Notes: generated by a model from the sequence alone, not told the origin. Positions 1 through 6,250 are shown, counted from the stretch's first letter. The stretch: 6,913 bases of DNA from an uncultured Bacteriovorax sp. (GCA_943914745.1 CALUDF010000169.1:1-6913), one strand, 5' to 3'. Translations and numbers: made by a program.

Positions 1-71
1 TTGTAATATCGTGGTGTTTCCCAAGCGTCAAAGATCAGTGAATTATTTTCACGGTCAAAAGAAATGGACAT
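1..71 (-). CDS. Possible 5' end of a minus-strand gene leaving the left edge
   Basis: On the minus strand an open frame begins at an ATG at 71-69 and stays open to the window edge, starting MSISFDRENN and giving 23 complete codons. Codon use and composition look protein-like and resemble the neighbours. A TGA lies five codons upstream of this ATG in the same frame, so no much longer N-terminus is possible. Against the call, no Shine-Dalgarno sequence is visible. A plus-strand frame from 2 to 82, ending in TGA, is also open and could instead be the 3' end of a gene entering from the left. If the minus-strand reading is right, this gene diverges from the exported-protein gene at 114 with about 42 bp between starts. 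No function can be assigned. Confidence 0.3.
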   Translation of the reverse strand, partial: MSISFDRENNSLIFDAWETPRYY

Positions 72-113
72 GGCATCTGTGATAAATCATTTCTACTGAT
101 CTTGGGGGATTAC

Positions 114-1064
114 ATGAAAAAAATGGTACTTCTTACATTCGTATTGGCCCAATCTGTCTTTGCTCTTGAAACGGACCAGTTCCATGCGGCCTCTCACGAA
201 CTTGCGGAGTCCTCTTTTGCCATCAACCAATACATCGATGATAAATTTGAGCGCGCCTTGGAGAAGGCATCGAAAAAAACAAAAGAAGTGGCATGCCACG
301 ACCTTGCTGACGATGTGATGAGCGAAATCGTAGGGAAATTCTCCATCAGCAAGATCAGCCAATTCGCTAAAAACTCTCCGGACATTGAGCGCTTCCCTGA
401 TAAAAGCGTCTCTCAGCGCGACTACATCAAACAAAGTATCTATAAAGACGCCGGCTTTCCTTTTTTTCTAGGAATGATTTCAAGGACAATTAATGTTGGA
501 GGCGTCTACATTGGAACGGATAAGCTCGGGCATTTTGCTTTGGTGGGAAGAAATTATTATCGACGTTATTTAGAAAATATCAGCGAAGGAAAACTTCCTG
601 AAGTGGCAAAAAAGGAGTCTGTCTTTACTGGATTCAAACAGGAGATTCACATTCTCGGCTACACCTTAGGAGGGGTTCTCTCTTTTGGAGATTTGGAGGC
701 CAACTATCAGGGGATGCAATTTGCAATCTCGATGTGCGAAGGAGACAATCCATACCTGATTAAAGAAAACGGCAAATGGGCGAGAAACCCTGGACGCCTC
801 TTTGACATAAAAAACTACATCAATCCAAAAATGGATGAATCCTGGAGACCAGCTTTCTGGAAACCAAATCTCTGGAAAAAAATCAAACCTGTGATTAAAG
901 ATGTTTATTGCGAATTAAAACGAAATCCTCTTTATATCGAGAGGGTGAAAAATTACGAATCCAGATTGTCCATCAACGACAATGACCTGTACATCAAAGA
1001 ATTCTTCAGTGATCGTCCAAAATTTGACCGCAAGCTCGAAGACATTGATAAACTCTGCAAATAA
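114..1064 (+). CDS. Exported protein of unknown function with GTDKLGHF motif
   Basis: The protein has 316 residues. I chose the ATG at 114 over the in-frame ATG at 102: a GGGGGA ribosome-binding site at 104-109 sits just upstream, and this start yields a clean signal peptide (MKK, a hydrophobic stretch over residues 4-16, likely cleavage after VFA at 17). The mature protein has four cysteines (61, 208, 266, 315), an even number compatible with periplasmic disulfides. The best-marked segments are GTDKLGHF (134-141) followed by GRNYY, then SFGDLEANYQGMQF (190-203), and a tryptophan- and proline-rich stretch ending DESWRPAFW (241-249). I associate this pattern with an uncharacterised family common in Bdellovibrio-like predators; that is recollection, not a search. 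No enzyme fold is recognised and no lipobox is visible. It is probably periplasmic or outer-membrane associated. Confidence 0.85.
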   Translation: MKKMVLLTFVLAQSVFALETDQFHAASHELAESSFAINQYIDDKFERALEKASKKTKEVACHDLADDVMSEIVGKFSISKISQFAKNSPDIERFPDKSVSQRDYIKQSIYKDAGFPFFLGMISRTINVGGVYIGTDKLGHFALVGRNYYRRYLENISEGKLPEVAKKESVFTGFKQEIHILGYTLGGVLSFGDLEANYQGMQFAISMCEGDNPYLIKENGKWARNPGRLFDIKNYINPKMDESWRPAFWKPNLWKKIKPVIKDVYCELKRNPLYIERVKNYESRLSINDNDLYIKEFFSDRPKFDRKLEDIDKLCK

Positions 1065-1084
1065 AGAAACCGAGTAAATTAAAT

Positions 1085-1150
1085 GGTGAGTTTTTGTCTC
1101 TGATCGTTTCCGGTCAGTTTAAAAATGTCATTTCCCTCTTTATTCTCACC
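1085..1150 (+). other. Nested inverted repeats in the intergenic region
   Basis: GGTGAG at 1085-1090 is matched by CTCACC at 1145-1150. Inside this pair, CTGATC (1100-1105) and GGTCAG (1112-1117) form a six-pair stem with a six-base loop, including one G-U pair. The inner stem is followed by only TTT and then A's, so it is at best a weak terminator for the exported-protein gene ending at 1064. It could be a structured 3' untranslated region. The right outer arm overlaps the -35 region of the promoter for the 55-residue protein. Confidence 0.3.
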
Positions 1151-1172
1151 TGGAATTCTTTTATTCTATAAT
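1143..1172 (+). promoter_or_regulatory. Sigma-70-like promoter for the 55-residue protein
   Basis: A perfect -10 hexamer TATAAT at 1167-1172 lies 18 bases after TTCTCA (1143-1148, four of six matches to the -35 consensus). Transcription would start near 1179, giving an untranslated leader of about 29 bases that contains the AGGAAG ribosome-binding site. Confidence 0.5.
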
Positions 1173-1207
1173 TCTTAGATACCTAATTTTTTTTCAGGAA
1201 GAAAAAA

Positions 1208-1375
1208 ATGAATCTACTTATGCTCGGTGCTCTTGCTGGTGGCTTCTCTGGCGCTTTTGGTTTTTTCCTTGCCGGAAAATTTCATGGAAGTGACAAAGGA
1301 GAGAGCCTCTACCCCATCTACTCAGTCACATTTTTTGCTCTTATCGTAGTCACTGCTAAACTCTTCGTTCTCTAA
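1208..1375 (+). CDS. Small two-helix membrane protein, 55 residues
   Basis: This short frame runs from ATG 1208 to TAA 1373-1375. It has a good ribosome-binding site (AGGAAG, 1196-1201, six bases from the ATG) and a promoter with a perfect TATAAT at 1167-1172. The product begins MNLLMLGALAGGFSGAFGFF. It reads as a glycine- and alanine-rich first membrane helix (about 2-22), a short polar loop with KFHGSDKGES (24-33), and a second helix (about 36-55) ending at the C-terminus. Small-residue spacing in GGFSGAFG (11-18) would suit helix packing. Function is unknown; candidates include a small regulatory or accessory subunit of a membrane complex. The membrane-protein gene at 1433 follows 57 bp downstream on the same strand, so the two could act together, but this is inference. 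Confidence 0.6.
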   Translation: MNLLMLGALAGGFSGAFGFFLAGKFHGSDKGESLYPIYSVTFFALIVVTAKLFVL

Positions 1376-1398
1376 CATAACGAGAAAGCCAGACTGAC

Positions 1399-1426
1399 TT
1401 GATTTTTTTTCATTCTGGCCTATCCT
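1399..1426 (+). promoter_or_regulatory. Candidate promoter for the His-rich membrane protein, possibly leaderless
   Basis: TTGATT (1399-1404) and TATCCT (1421-1426), each four of six to consensus, are separated by 16 bases that include a T tract. The -10 box ends six bases before ATG 1433, so transcription would begin at or within a base or two of the start codon. This would explain the missing Shine-Dalgarno sequence. An imperfectly placed inverted repeat GCCAGA (1388-1393) / TCTGGC (1414-1419) spans the -35 region and could be an operator. Confidence 0.35.
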
Positions 1427-1432
1427 TTTCCT

Positions 1433-2485
1433 ATGACTGAACGAACGGCTAAGAACTGGTATATCTATGGGCATAGAAGCGATCTTGCTTTTATCATCCT
1501 CTGTCCACTGATTGCCTTTTTAATCGTTGCCCTCATCTGTGAGCCACGAGGCGAAAACTACATCTACAGCGACCTGACTCCCATCTGGTTTGCTGTCTGC
1601 GCTTCCGTCTTAACCCACGCTCATGTCCTTTTGGTCTTTACCAGAAGCCACTTAAACCTCAGCGTCTTTAAGCGCTATAAATACCGCTTCACTCTCATTC
1701 CCGTGATCCTTTTAATAGCGATGTGGCTCTCGCCTCTTCTTTTTGGACTCATGGGAATCATCGGAGTCTATTGGGATGAATGGCACTCCCTCATGCAGAC
1801 TTTTGGTTTTGGAAGAATTTACGATGGCAAAAAGGGCAACGACGCCCTGACCGGAAGAAAACTCGACATGGGAATGGCATTTGTGGTGGGGCTTTTACCC
1901 AACATCATTCTTCTGACATACTTGCCGGAAACTCAGGTCAACGGCGCTCTCGTCGAATACCTCGAGATGCCCATCATGGCAGTCAAAAAACATGGATGGC
2001 TTATCACCAGCGCTCGCATTCCCCTGATTCTCCTGGGTGTGGGTTACACGCTTTACTATACTTATTCTTATAGAAGGCTTATAAAAAATGGTTACCAGTA
2101 CTCAAAAGCAAAATTCTTTCTCTTTTTTGTCACAGGGATAACGACTGTCTTGATCGCTTCTTTTTACACGATTGCCGACGGAGTTTTTTTTGGAAACATC
2201 TACCATGCTCTTCAATACATCTATGTCGTCTACGCCAGTGAAAAATCCAACCTCACTGAAATGGCCGTCAAAAAAGAAGAAGGAAAGCTTCGCCTTCAAA
2301 AAAACGACCACCGCATCGGCATCCTCATTTTCTTTCTTCTCATTATCCCGACTATTTTCGTTTTTGCGGGTCTAAGACAATTGACACAGAAAATGGAATA
2401 CGTTGCCGCATTCTGGCTTCTTACCTCTCTCATGCATTTCTGGTTTGATGGCTTTATTTGGTCAGTTAGGCGCCAGGATATATAA
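1433..2485 (+). CDS. Polytopic membrane protein with conserved-looking His motifs, unknown function
   Basis: The protein has 350 residues with about eight or nine hydrophobic segments (roughly 18-36, 50-70, 86-113, 147-165, 191-212, 227-248, 251-269, 294-314, 324-343). It has no signal peptide. Histidine-containing motifs lie in or beside these segments: THAH (61-64) with RSH (71-73), WDEWH (114-118) followed by QTFGFGRIYDGK (122-133), YHALQY (257-262), and HFWFDGFIW (335-343) at the C-terminus. I recall similarly ordered motifs in uncharacterised proteobacterial and Leptospira membrane proteins. Histidines spaced like this could bind a metal within the membrane, as in desaturases and hydroxylases, but no known desaturase signature is present. 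ATG 1433 has no Shine-Dalgarno sequence. An in-frame stop at 1400-1402 and the lack of other good starts fix it, and a promoter at 1399-1426 would place transcription at or next to the ATG. Confidence 0.85.
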   Translation: MTERTAKNWYIYGHRSDLAFIILCPLIAFLIVALICEPRGENYIYSDLTPIWFAVCASVLTHAHVLLVFTRSHLNLSVFKRYKYRFTLIPVILLIAMWLSPLLFGLMGIIGVYWDEWHSLMQTFGFGRIYDGKKGNDALTGRKLDMGMAFVVGLLPNIILLTYLPETQVNGALVEYLEMPIMAVKKHGWLITSARIPLILLGVGYTLYYTYSYRRLIKNGYQYSKAKFFLFFVTGITTVLIASFYTIADGVFFGNIYHALQYIYVVYASEKSNLTEMAVKKEEGKLRLQKNDHRIGILIFFLLIIPTIFVFAGLRQLTQKMEYVAAFWLLTSLMHFWFDGFIWSVRRQDI

Positions 2486-2535
2486 TAAAATATCCATTGA
2501 GATTAATACTGCACTAAGATTGCCTTGAATTCCTC

Positions 2536-2563
2536 TTGAGCTTTTTCGGCTTTACTTTAGAAT
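2536..2563 (+). promoter_or_regulatory. Sigma-70-like promoter for the pseudo-receiver/HD-GYP-like gene
   Basis: TTGAGC (2536-2541) and TAGAAT (2558-2563, five of six to the -10 consensus) are 16 bases apart. The start would be near 2570, giving a leader of about 19 bases that contains the TGAGGAG ribosome-binding site at 2579-2585. Confidence 0.45.
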
Positions 2564-2588
2564 ACTAGGTAAAAGTAATGAGGAGCAT

Positions 2589-3923
2589 ATGACCCAAGTT
2601 TTATTTATCGATAAAGATGAATCTTTGAGAATTACTCTAAAACTAAATGCGACAAAAAAGCTTGGCGTAGAGGCCATCGAAAAAGAATCTTGTGCTGAGG
2701 CGATATCACTCATGCAGCTTCTTCCATCGATTCGTCTTGTCTTCTTCAAAGAAAGCACTCCCCAGTCCAATGAGCTTATCAATTTCCTGCTCGCCGAAAA
2801 CTACAATACCACTCTCTTATGGATGGGTGAAAAAAAGCCCGCCTACCCCCGTTTGAAAATGATTGCTCCCGACGCAAAATGGGAATCAATCATTGATACT
2901 ATTGGTGAGACCCTGGGAATTAATCAGATAAAGGCCGATGAAGAAGAAGGTTTTCAGCCTATTGACTGCCATTATTTCTTTCACATTAACTCAACCTCTT
3001 TTGGTTGTGACGTCTACATCAAAATAAAAAAAGAAGGAAAAGACCACTACATCAAGTGTCTTAACTCCAACGACCGCTTTACTAAGGCCGATATTGATAA
3101 ATACATGAACCAGGGCCTAAAAGAGTTTCATATTCCCCGCTCCCACTTTTCTTCTTTCGTTAATTTCTTGACCAATAAAATGGTGGAAAAACTCGAAGCG
3201 CCTCTTTTAAAAAGCGAAGAAAAAGTAACCGTTGCGGCCAATGCGTACGACTTATCCATAGAGCGCATCCAATCCATCGGCGTGGATGAGTTCACCATTG
3301 GGATCGTTGAGAGTACAGTAAAGAGCATCATGTCCTCGGTAAACGATACAAATGCACTTGGGCGCTTCCTAAAGCAAATGAAAGACAACCCTCTTTCCTA
3401 TGGCTATGCTAATGCTTACATGTGCAGCTTGATTCTTCACAAAGTCATTGGCCATTTCGAATGGGCCACACCACAAATTAAGGAAAAAATCACTCACGTT
3501 GCCTACTTCCATAACATTTCTCTAAAAAATGATGAGCTGATGAAAATCAAGTCCAACCTGGAGCTGGAGAAGGCAAAACTTTCTCGCGCTGACCAGCAAC
3601 TCGTCATGAACCACGCTCTTCACTCAGCACAGCTTGTAGAGACTTTTCCTTCACTTCCTGAAGGCATTAGCCAGATCATTCGAGAGCATCATGGATCAAA
3701 AGGAGGAATCGGCTTTCCTGAGCCCATGTCAAATCCCATTCTTCCCCTCAGCATGATGTTTATCGTTGTTGAAGATTTTGTTGATGAGTTCCTAAAAATT
3801 CCAGGCAACCCGACAAACGCCGACATGGAAGGAATCTTTGTAAAACTTAATCAGCGCTACACTAAATCCACTTACGCCCAGACTGTTGAGGCCTTAAGTA
3901 AGATGGTCTTAAAAAAGGGGTAA
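2589..3923 (+). CDS. Pseudo-receiver protein with degenerate HD-GYP domain
   Basis: A 444-residue cytoplasmic signalling protein. Residues 1-115 look like a response-regulator receiver (VLFIDKDE, 4-11, retains D8 and D10). Where the phosphorylated aspartate should follow the third strand, the sequence is LVFFKES (50-56), with lysine 54 in its place, so phosphorylation is unlikely. Residues 122-203 (with CDVYIKIKKEG, 140-150) resemble the domain often preceding HD-GYP in these bacteria. Residues 245-440 resemble HD-GYP: YFHNIS (306-311) stands for LLHDIG, HHGSKGGIGFP (367-377) for HHExxDGxGYP, and VEDFVDEF (394-401) for the late Asp motif. The HD aspartate is N309 and the early histidine appears to be Y273, while H308, H342, H367, H368 and D396 remain. 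Cyclic-di-GMP hydrolysis is therefore doubtful; a sensor or scaffold role is inferred. TGAGGAG at 2579-2585 precedes the ATG with a short spacing. Confidence 0.85.
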   Translation: MTQVLFIDKDESLRITLKLNATKKLGVEAIEKESCAEAISLMQLLPSIRLVFFKESTPQSNELINFLLAENYNTTLLWMGEKKPAYPRLKMIAPDAKWESIIDTIGETLGINQIKADEEEGFQPIDCHYFFHINSTSFGCDVYIKIKKEGKDHYIKCLNSNDRFTKADIDKYMNQGLKEFHIPRSHFSSFVNFLTNKMVEKLEAPLLKSEEKVTVAANAYDLSIERIQSIGVDEFTIGIVESTVKSIMSSVNDTNALGRFLKQMKDNPLSYGYANAYMCSLILHKVIGHFEWATPQIKEKITHVAYFHNISLKNDELMKIKSNLELEKAKLSRADQQLVMNHALHSAQLVETFPSLPEGISQIIREHHGSKGGIGFPEPMSNPILPLSMMFIVVEDFVDEFLKIPGNPTNADMEGIFVKLNQRYTKSTYAQTVEALSKMVLKKG

Positions 3924-3940
3924 TGGCGCTCCATTGCCCC
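3911..3940. terminator. Stable hairpin overlapping a stop codon; A tract places the U-run on the minus strand
   Basis: GGGGTAATGG (3917-3926) pairs with CCATTGCCCC (3931-3940): ten pairs with one G-U, around a four-base loop CGCT. The TAA stop of the HD-GYP-like gene (3921-3923) lies inside the left arm. Six A's (3911-3916) precede the stem and no T tract follows it. Read on the plus strand it is a strong hairpin at the gene end without a U-run. Read on the minus strand it is a textbook intrinsic terminator, stem followed by UUUUUU. Confidence 0.55.
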
Positions 3941-3962
3941 CTAAGCTTAACCAAATCCTGAC

Positions 3963-3991
3963 TTAAAAATCCACTCTGCTTTCGCTATTAT
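3963..3991 (+). promoter_or_regulatory. Candidate promoter for the PhoX-like gene
   Basis: TTAAAA (3963-3968, four of six to the -35 consensus) and TATTAT (3986-3991, five of six to the -10 consensus) are separated by exactly 17 bases. The start would be near 3998. The surrounding stretch is AT-rich, so a chance match is possible. No convincing Pho box direct repeat is seen. Confidence 0.3.
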
Positions 3992-4018
3992 TTTATTCAA
4001 AATAAATAAGGAAAGTGT

Positions 4019-5617
4019 ATGGAAGTCTTCAGTGGAAACCGCAGGGATTTTTTAAAATTTACCGGCCGAGGTGCGGCGCTCTTTCTTGCAGCCTCTTGCG
4101 CCTCCCCCTTAGAGCATCTCGCGAGCACTCCTCCAGAAAAACTCCTGGAACTAAGCCCTAGTATCGAAGACACACTGAAACTAGCCCCAGGATTTTCTTC
4201 CAAAGTCCTTATTAGCTGGGGAGAAAAAATAAACGCGCACGATAGCTTTGGCTTTAATAACGATTTCATCGCCATTATCCCCTTAGAAGGCTCAAAAGAT
4301 GAAGGTCTCATGTGGGTTAACCACGAATACGTCCATCCACTTTTTGTCAGTGGGCATGTCATTGATGACAACTACATCAGAAAAACAAAGGAGCAAGCGG
4401 CCGAGGAAATGAAGGCCGTTGGTGGAAGCATCATTCACGTCAAGAAACGAAATGACCAATGGATTGTCCTAAAAGATTCGCCCTATAACAGAAGGCTTGA
4501 TGCCTTTACCCCCATTCCTTTTTCCCAAGACCTTGAAGTCTACCACAGCAAAACGGCCATCGGGACACTGGCCAATTGCGCCGGTGGGCTCACGCCATGG
4601 AAAACCTTCTTAACTTGCGAAGAAAATTATCAGAATTTTTTTGGTGAAGCCGTTTATGAAGAAGACGGCAACCGCATTTTCCAAAATGCCAAATGGCAGA
4701 TGGGCTGGGACATCCACTACTCACACCCTCCAGAGCATTACGGCTGGGTAGTGGAAGTTGAGCCAAAAACAGGCGCTGCCACAAAATTAGTCTCCCTGGG
4801 ACGCTTTTGTCACGAAGGGGCCTGCACGATCAGGGCGCGCGATGGGCGCGTCGTCGTCTACATGGGTGATGATGCCAACGATGAGTGCTTTTACAAATTC
4901 ATTTCCGACTCTAAAGACTCCCTCCAAAGCGGGACGCTTTATGTGGCAAACCTCGAGAGTGGGAAATGGATCGCGCTTGATATGAAGAACGAAAAACTAA
5001 AAAAGAAATTCAAAAACCAGACAGAGCTTCTCATTAGAACCAGAGAGGCCGCTCATGCAGTTGGTGGGACAAAACTAGACAGACCAGAAGACTGCAAGAT
5101 TGACCCAATCACTGGATACATCTACTTAAACTGCACTAACAATGTACCGGCCAAAAGACCTTATGGATCTATCCACAAGTTTATTGAAAAAAACAATGAC
5201 TACGCTTCCCTTGAATTTGAGTCTTCTGTCTTTATTTTTGGTGGAGAGCAATCCAAAATGGGATGCCCGGACAACCTGGCCTTTGATAAAAAGGGGAACA
5301 TGTGGGTGACCAATGATATTTCTGAGGATGAGATTGGACAAGGTGCCTATAAGCCTTTTGGAAATAATGCTCTCTTTTACATTCCCATGAGTGGAAAGGA
5401 TAAAGGAGTGGTTTACAGGGTGGCCCAAGCACCTAATGATGCCGAACTCACAGGGCCATGTTTTAGTGAGGATGGACGCACACTTTTTTTAAGTGTTCAG
5501 CATCCAGGAGCTAAGACAAAAGATTTAAAAAACCTTACGAGCCATTGGCCGAATGGAAAAGGAGAAATCCCAAGGCCATCGGTTGTGGCCATTAGGATTC
5601 CTGATTTCCTTTTATAA
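4019..5617 (+). CDS. Tat-exported PhoX/DUF839-family protein (putative phosphatase)
   Basis: A 532-residue protein of the PhoX (DUF839) beta-propeller family, whose studied members are calcium- and iron-dependent periplasmic alkaline phosphatases that release phosphate from organic esters. The N-terminus carries a twin-arginine signal, NRRDFLK (7-13), then a hydrophobic stretch ending LAASC (23-27), so C27 could be lipidated. Family motifs occur in order: NHEYVHP (101-107), CAGGLTPW (187-194), TCEEN (199-203), GRFCHEGA (261-268), YMGDDANDECFYKF (281-294), RPEDCKIDP (355-363), CPDNLAFD (416-423) and GPCFSEDGRTLFLSVQHPG (479-497). C200 in TCEEN is probably the cysteine that binds the iron pair in PhoX. 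It is shorter than the large pseudomonad PhoX proteins. The start has AAGGA at 4008-4012, six bases away. Many DUF839 members are untested, so the substrate is not certain. No Pho box was recognised upstream. Confidence 0.9.
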   Translation: MEVFSGNRRDFLKFTGRGAALFLAASCASPLEHLASTPPEKLLELSPSIEDTLKLAPGFSSKVLISWGEKINAHDSFGFNNDFIAIIPLEGSKDEGLMWVNHEYVHPLFVSGHVIDDNYIRKTKEQAAEEMKAVGGSIIHVKKRNDQWIVLKDSPYNRRLDAFTPIPFSQDLEVYHSKTAIGTLANCAGGLTPWKTFLTCEENYQNFFGEAVYEEDGNRIFQNAKWQMGWDIHYSHPPEHYGWVVEVEPKTGAATKLVSLGRFCHEGACTIRARDGRVVVYMGDDANDECFYKFISDSKDSLQSGTLYVANLESGKWIALDMKNEKLKKKFKNQTELLIRTREAAHAVGGTKLDRPEDCKIDPITGYIYLNCTNNVPAKRPYGSIHKFIEKNNDYASLEFESSVFIFGGEQSKMGCPDNLAFDKKGNMWVTNDISEDEIGQGAYKPFGNNALFYIPMSGKDKGVVYRVAQAPNDAELTGPCFSEDGRTLFLSVQHPGAKTKDLKNLTSHWPNGKGEIPRPSVVAIRIPDFLL

Positions 5618-5618
5618 A

Positions 5619-6167
5619 TTACTTTAAGGCGTTTTCGATAGCATGAAGGATGGCAGGATCCTCAGGAGTGATATCCGGAGCAAAGCGCCCAACAACATTA
5701 CCTTTCCCATCAAGCAGGAATTTTTCAAAGTTCCACATAATGTCGCCGGCCTTGCCGTTAAGAAGTCCGTGCTCGCGAAGTTTTGCTTCTAGAGTGCCTC
5801 CGACTTTCATTGTGGCCACTGGTTTCTCTTCAGTTAAAAGCTCAAAGAGAGGATGTTGCCCCTCACCTTTAACCACTAGTTTTGCGGCCACTGGAAATTT
5901 CACTCCGTAATGGCCCGTGCAGAACTGTTGAATTTCTTCATTTGTTCCTGGCTCCTGAGCGGCAAACTCATTGGCCGGAAAACCTACGACTAAAAACCCT
6001 TGCCCCTTATATTTTTCGTAAATTTTTACCAACCCTTCATACTGTGGGGTTAGTCCACATTTTGAAGCTACGTTAACCACCATAATGGCCTTTGCATTAA
6101 AGGCCGAAAGAGTAGTAGGCTTACCGTTTGCGAGATCAAATTCAATTTGAGAGACTTTAGAATCCAT
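5619..6167 (-). CDS. Glutathione-peroxidase-family thiol peroxidase (BtuE-like)
   Basis: This enzyme reduces hydrogen peroxide and organic hydroperoxides in the cytoplasm; bacterial members usually take electrons from thioredoxin. I chose the ATG at 6167-6165 (182 residues) because AAGGA (6180-6176) is eight bases away. The alternative ATG at 6176-6174 would overlap that site and add only three residues. Numbered from the chosen start, the catalytic tetrad is visible: C37 in NVASKCGLTPQY, Q71 in FAAQEPG, and W145 and N146 in MWNFEKF. Cysteine replaces selenocysteine. C83 in EEIQQFCTGHYGVKFP lies where the resolving cysteine of two-cysteine members sits, supporting thioredoxin use. Alanine 66 replaces the cysteine of the usual FPCNQF. 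The C-terminal DIMWNFEKFLLDGKG and RFAPDITPEDP strongly resemble E. coli BtuE. The gene converges on the PhoX-like gene with one base between stops. Confidence 0.95.
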   Translation of the reverse strand: MDSKVSQIEFDLANGKPTTLSAFNAKAIMVVNVASKCGLTPQYEGLVKIYEKYKGQGFLVVGFPANEFAAQEPGTNEEIQQFCTGHYGVKFPVAAKLVVKGEGQHPLFELLTEEKPVATMKVGGTLEAKLREHGLLNGKAGDIMWNFEKFLLDGKGNVVGRFAPDITPEDPAILHAIENALK

Positions 6168-6221
6168 ATCAATCATCCTTTTTTAAGATTAAAAACCCCT
6201 CAAGAATAACGAAAAACACTC

Positions 6222-6250
6222 ATAATGTGCAGTGATTTTCCCTTAGACAA
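6222..6250 (-). promoter_or_regulatory. Candidate promoter for the peroxidase gene
   Basis: On the minus strand, TTGTCT (6250-6245) and CATTAT (6227-6222), each four of six to consensus, are separated by 17 bases. The start would be near 6215, about 48 bases before the chosen ATG. It sits in the gap after the FKBP stop codon, so the peroxidase may be expressed independently as well as by read-through; no convincing terminator separates the two genes. Confidence 0.35.

Noticed and set aside
2..82. Plus-strand open frame ending in TGA at 80-82, possible 3' end of an upstream gene
   Set aside because: It is only 26 codons and overlaps the minus-strand frame that has a more protein-like composition; the two cannot be separated with the sequence available, so only the minus-strand one is listed, at low confidence.
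102..113. Four extra N-terminal residues (MGDY) for the exported protein
   Set aside because: The GGGGGA ribosome-binding site lies within these codons, and starting at 114 gives a normal MKK signal peptide.
1780..2375. Overlapping open frames within the His-rich membrane protein gene
   Set aside because: They lie in other frames of a well-supported coding sequence, lack ribosome-binding sites and have low-complexity or incoherent products.
1433..2485. Assignment of the His-rich membrane protein to the Brp/Blh carotenoid dioxygenase or fatty-acid desaturase families
   Set aside because: The multiple histidines invite this, but the motif wording and spacing do not match the signatures I know for either family.
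5542..5556. CCATT/AATGG hairpin near the end of the PhoX-like gene
   Set aside because: Five pairs, inside coding sequence and followed by A's rather than T's; expected by chance.
6197..6235. CACT/AGTG stem followed by a T run on the minus strand as an FKBP terminator
   Set aside because: The stem is only four pairs with a ten-base loop and cannot be extended; it is too weak to call.
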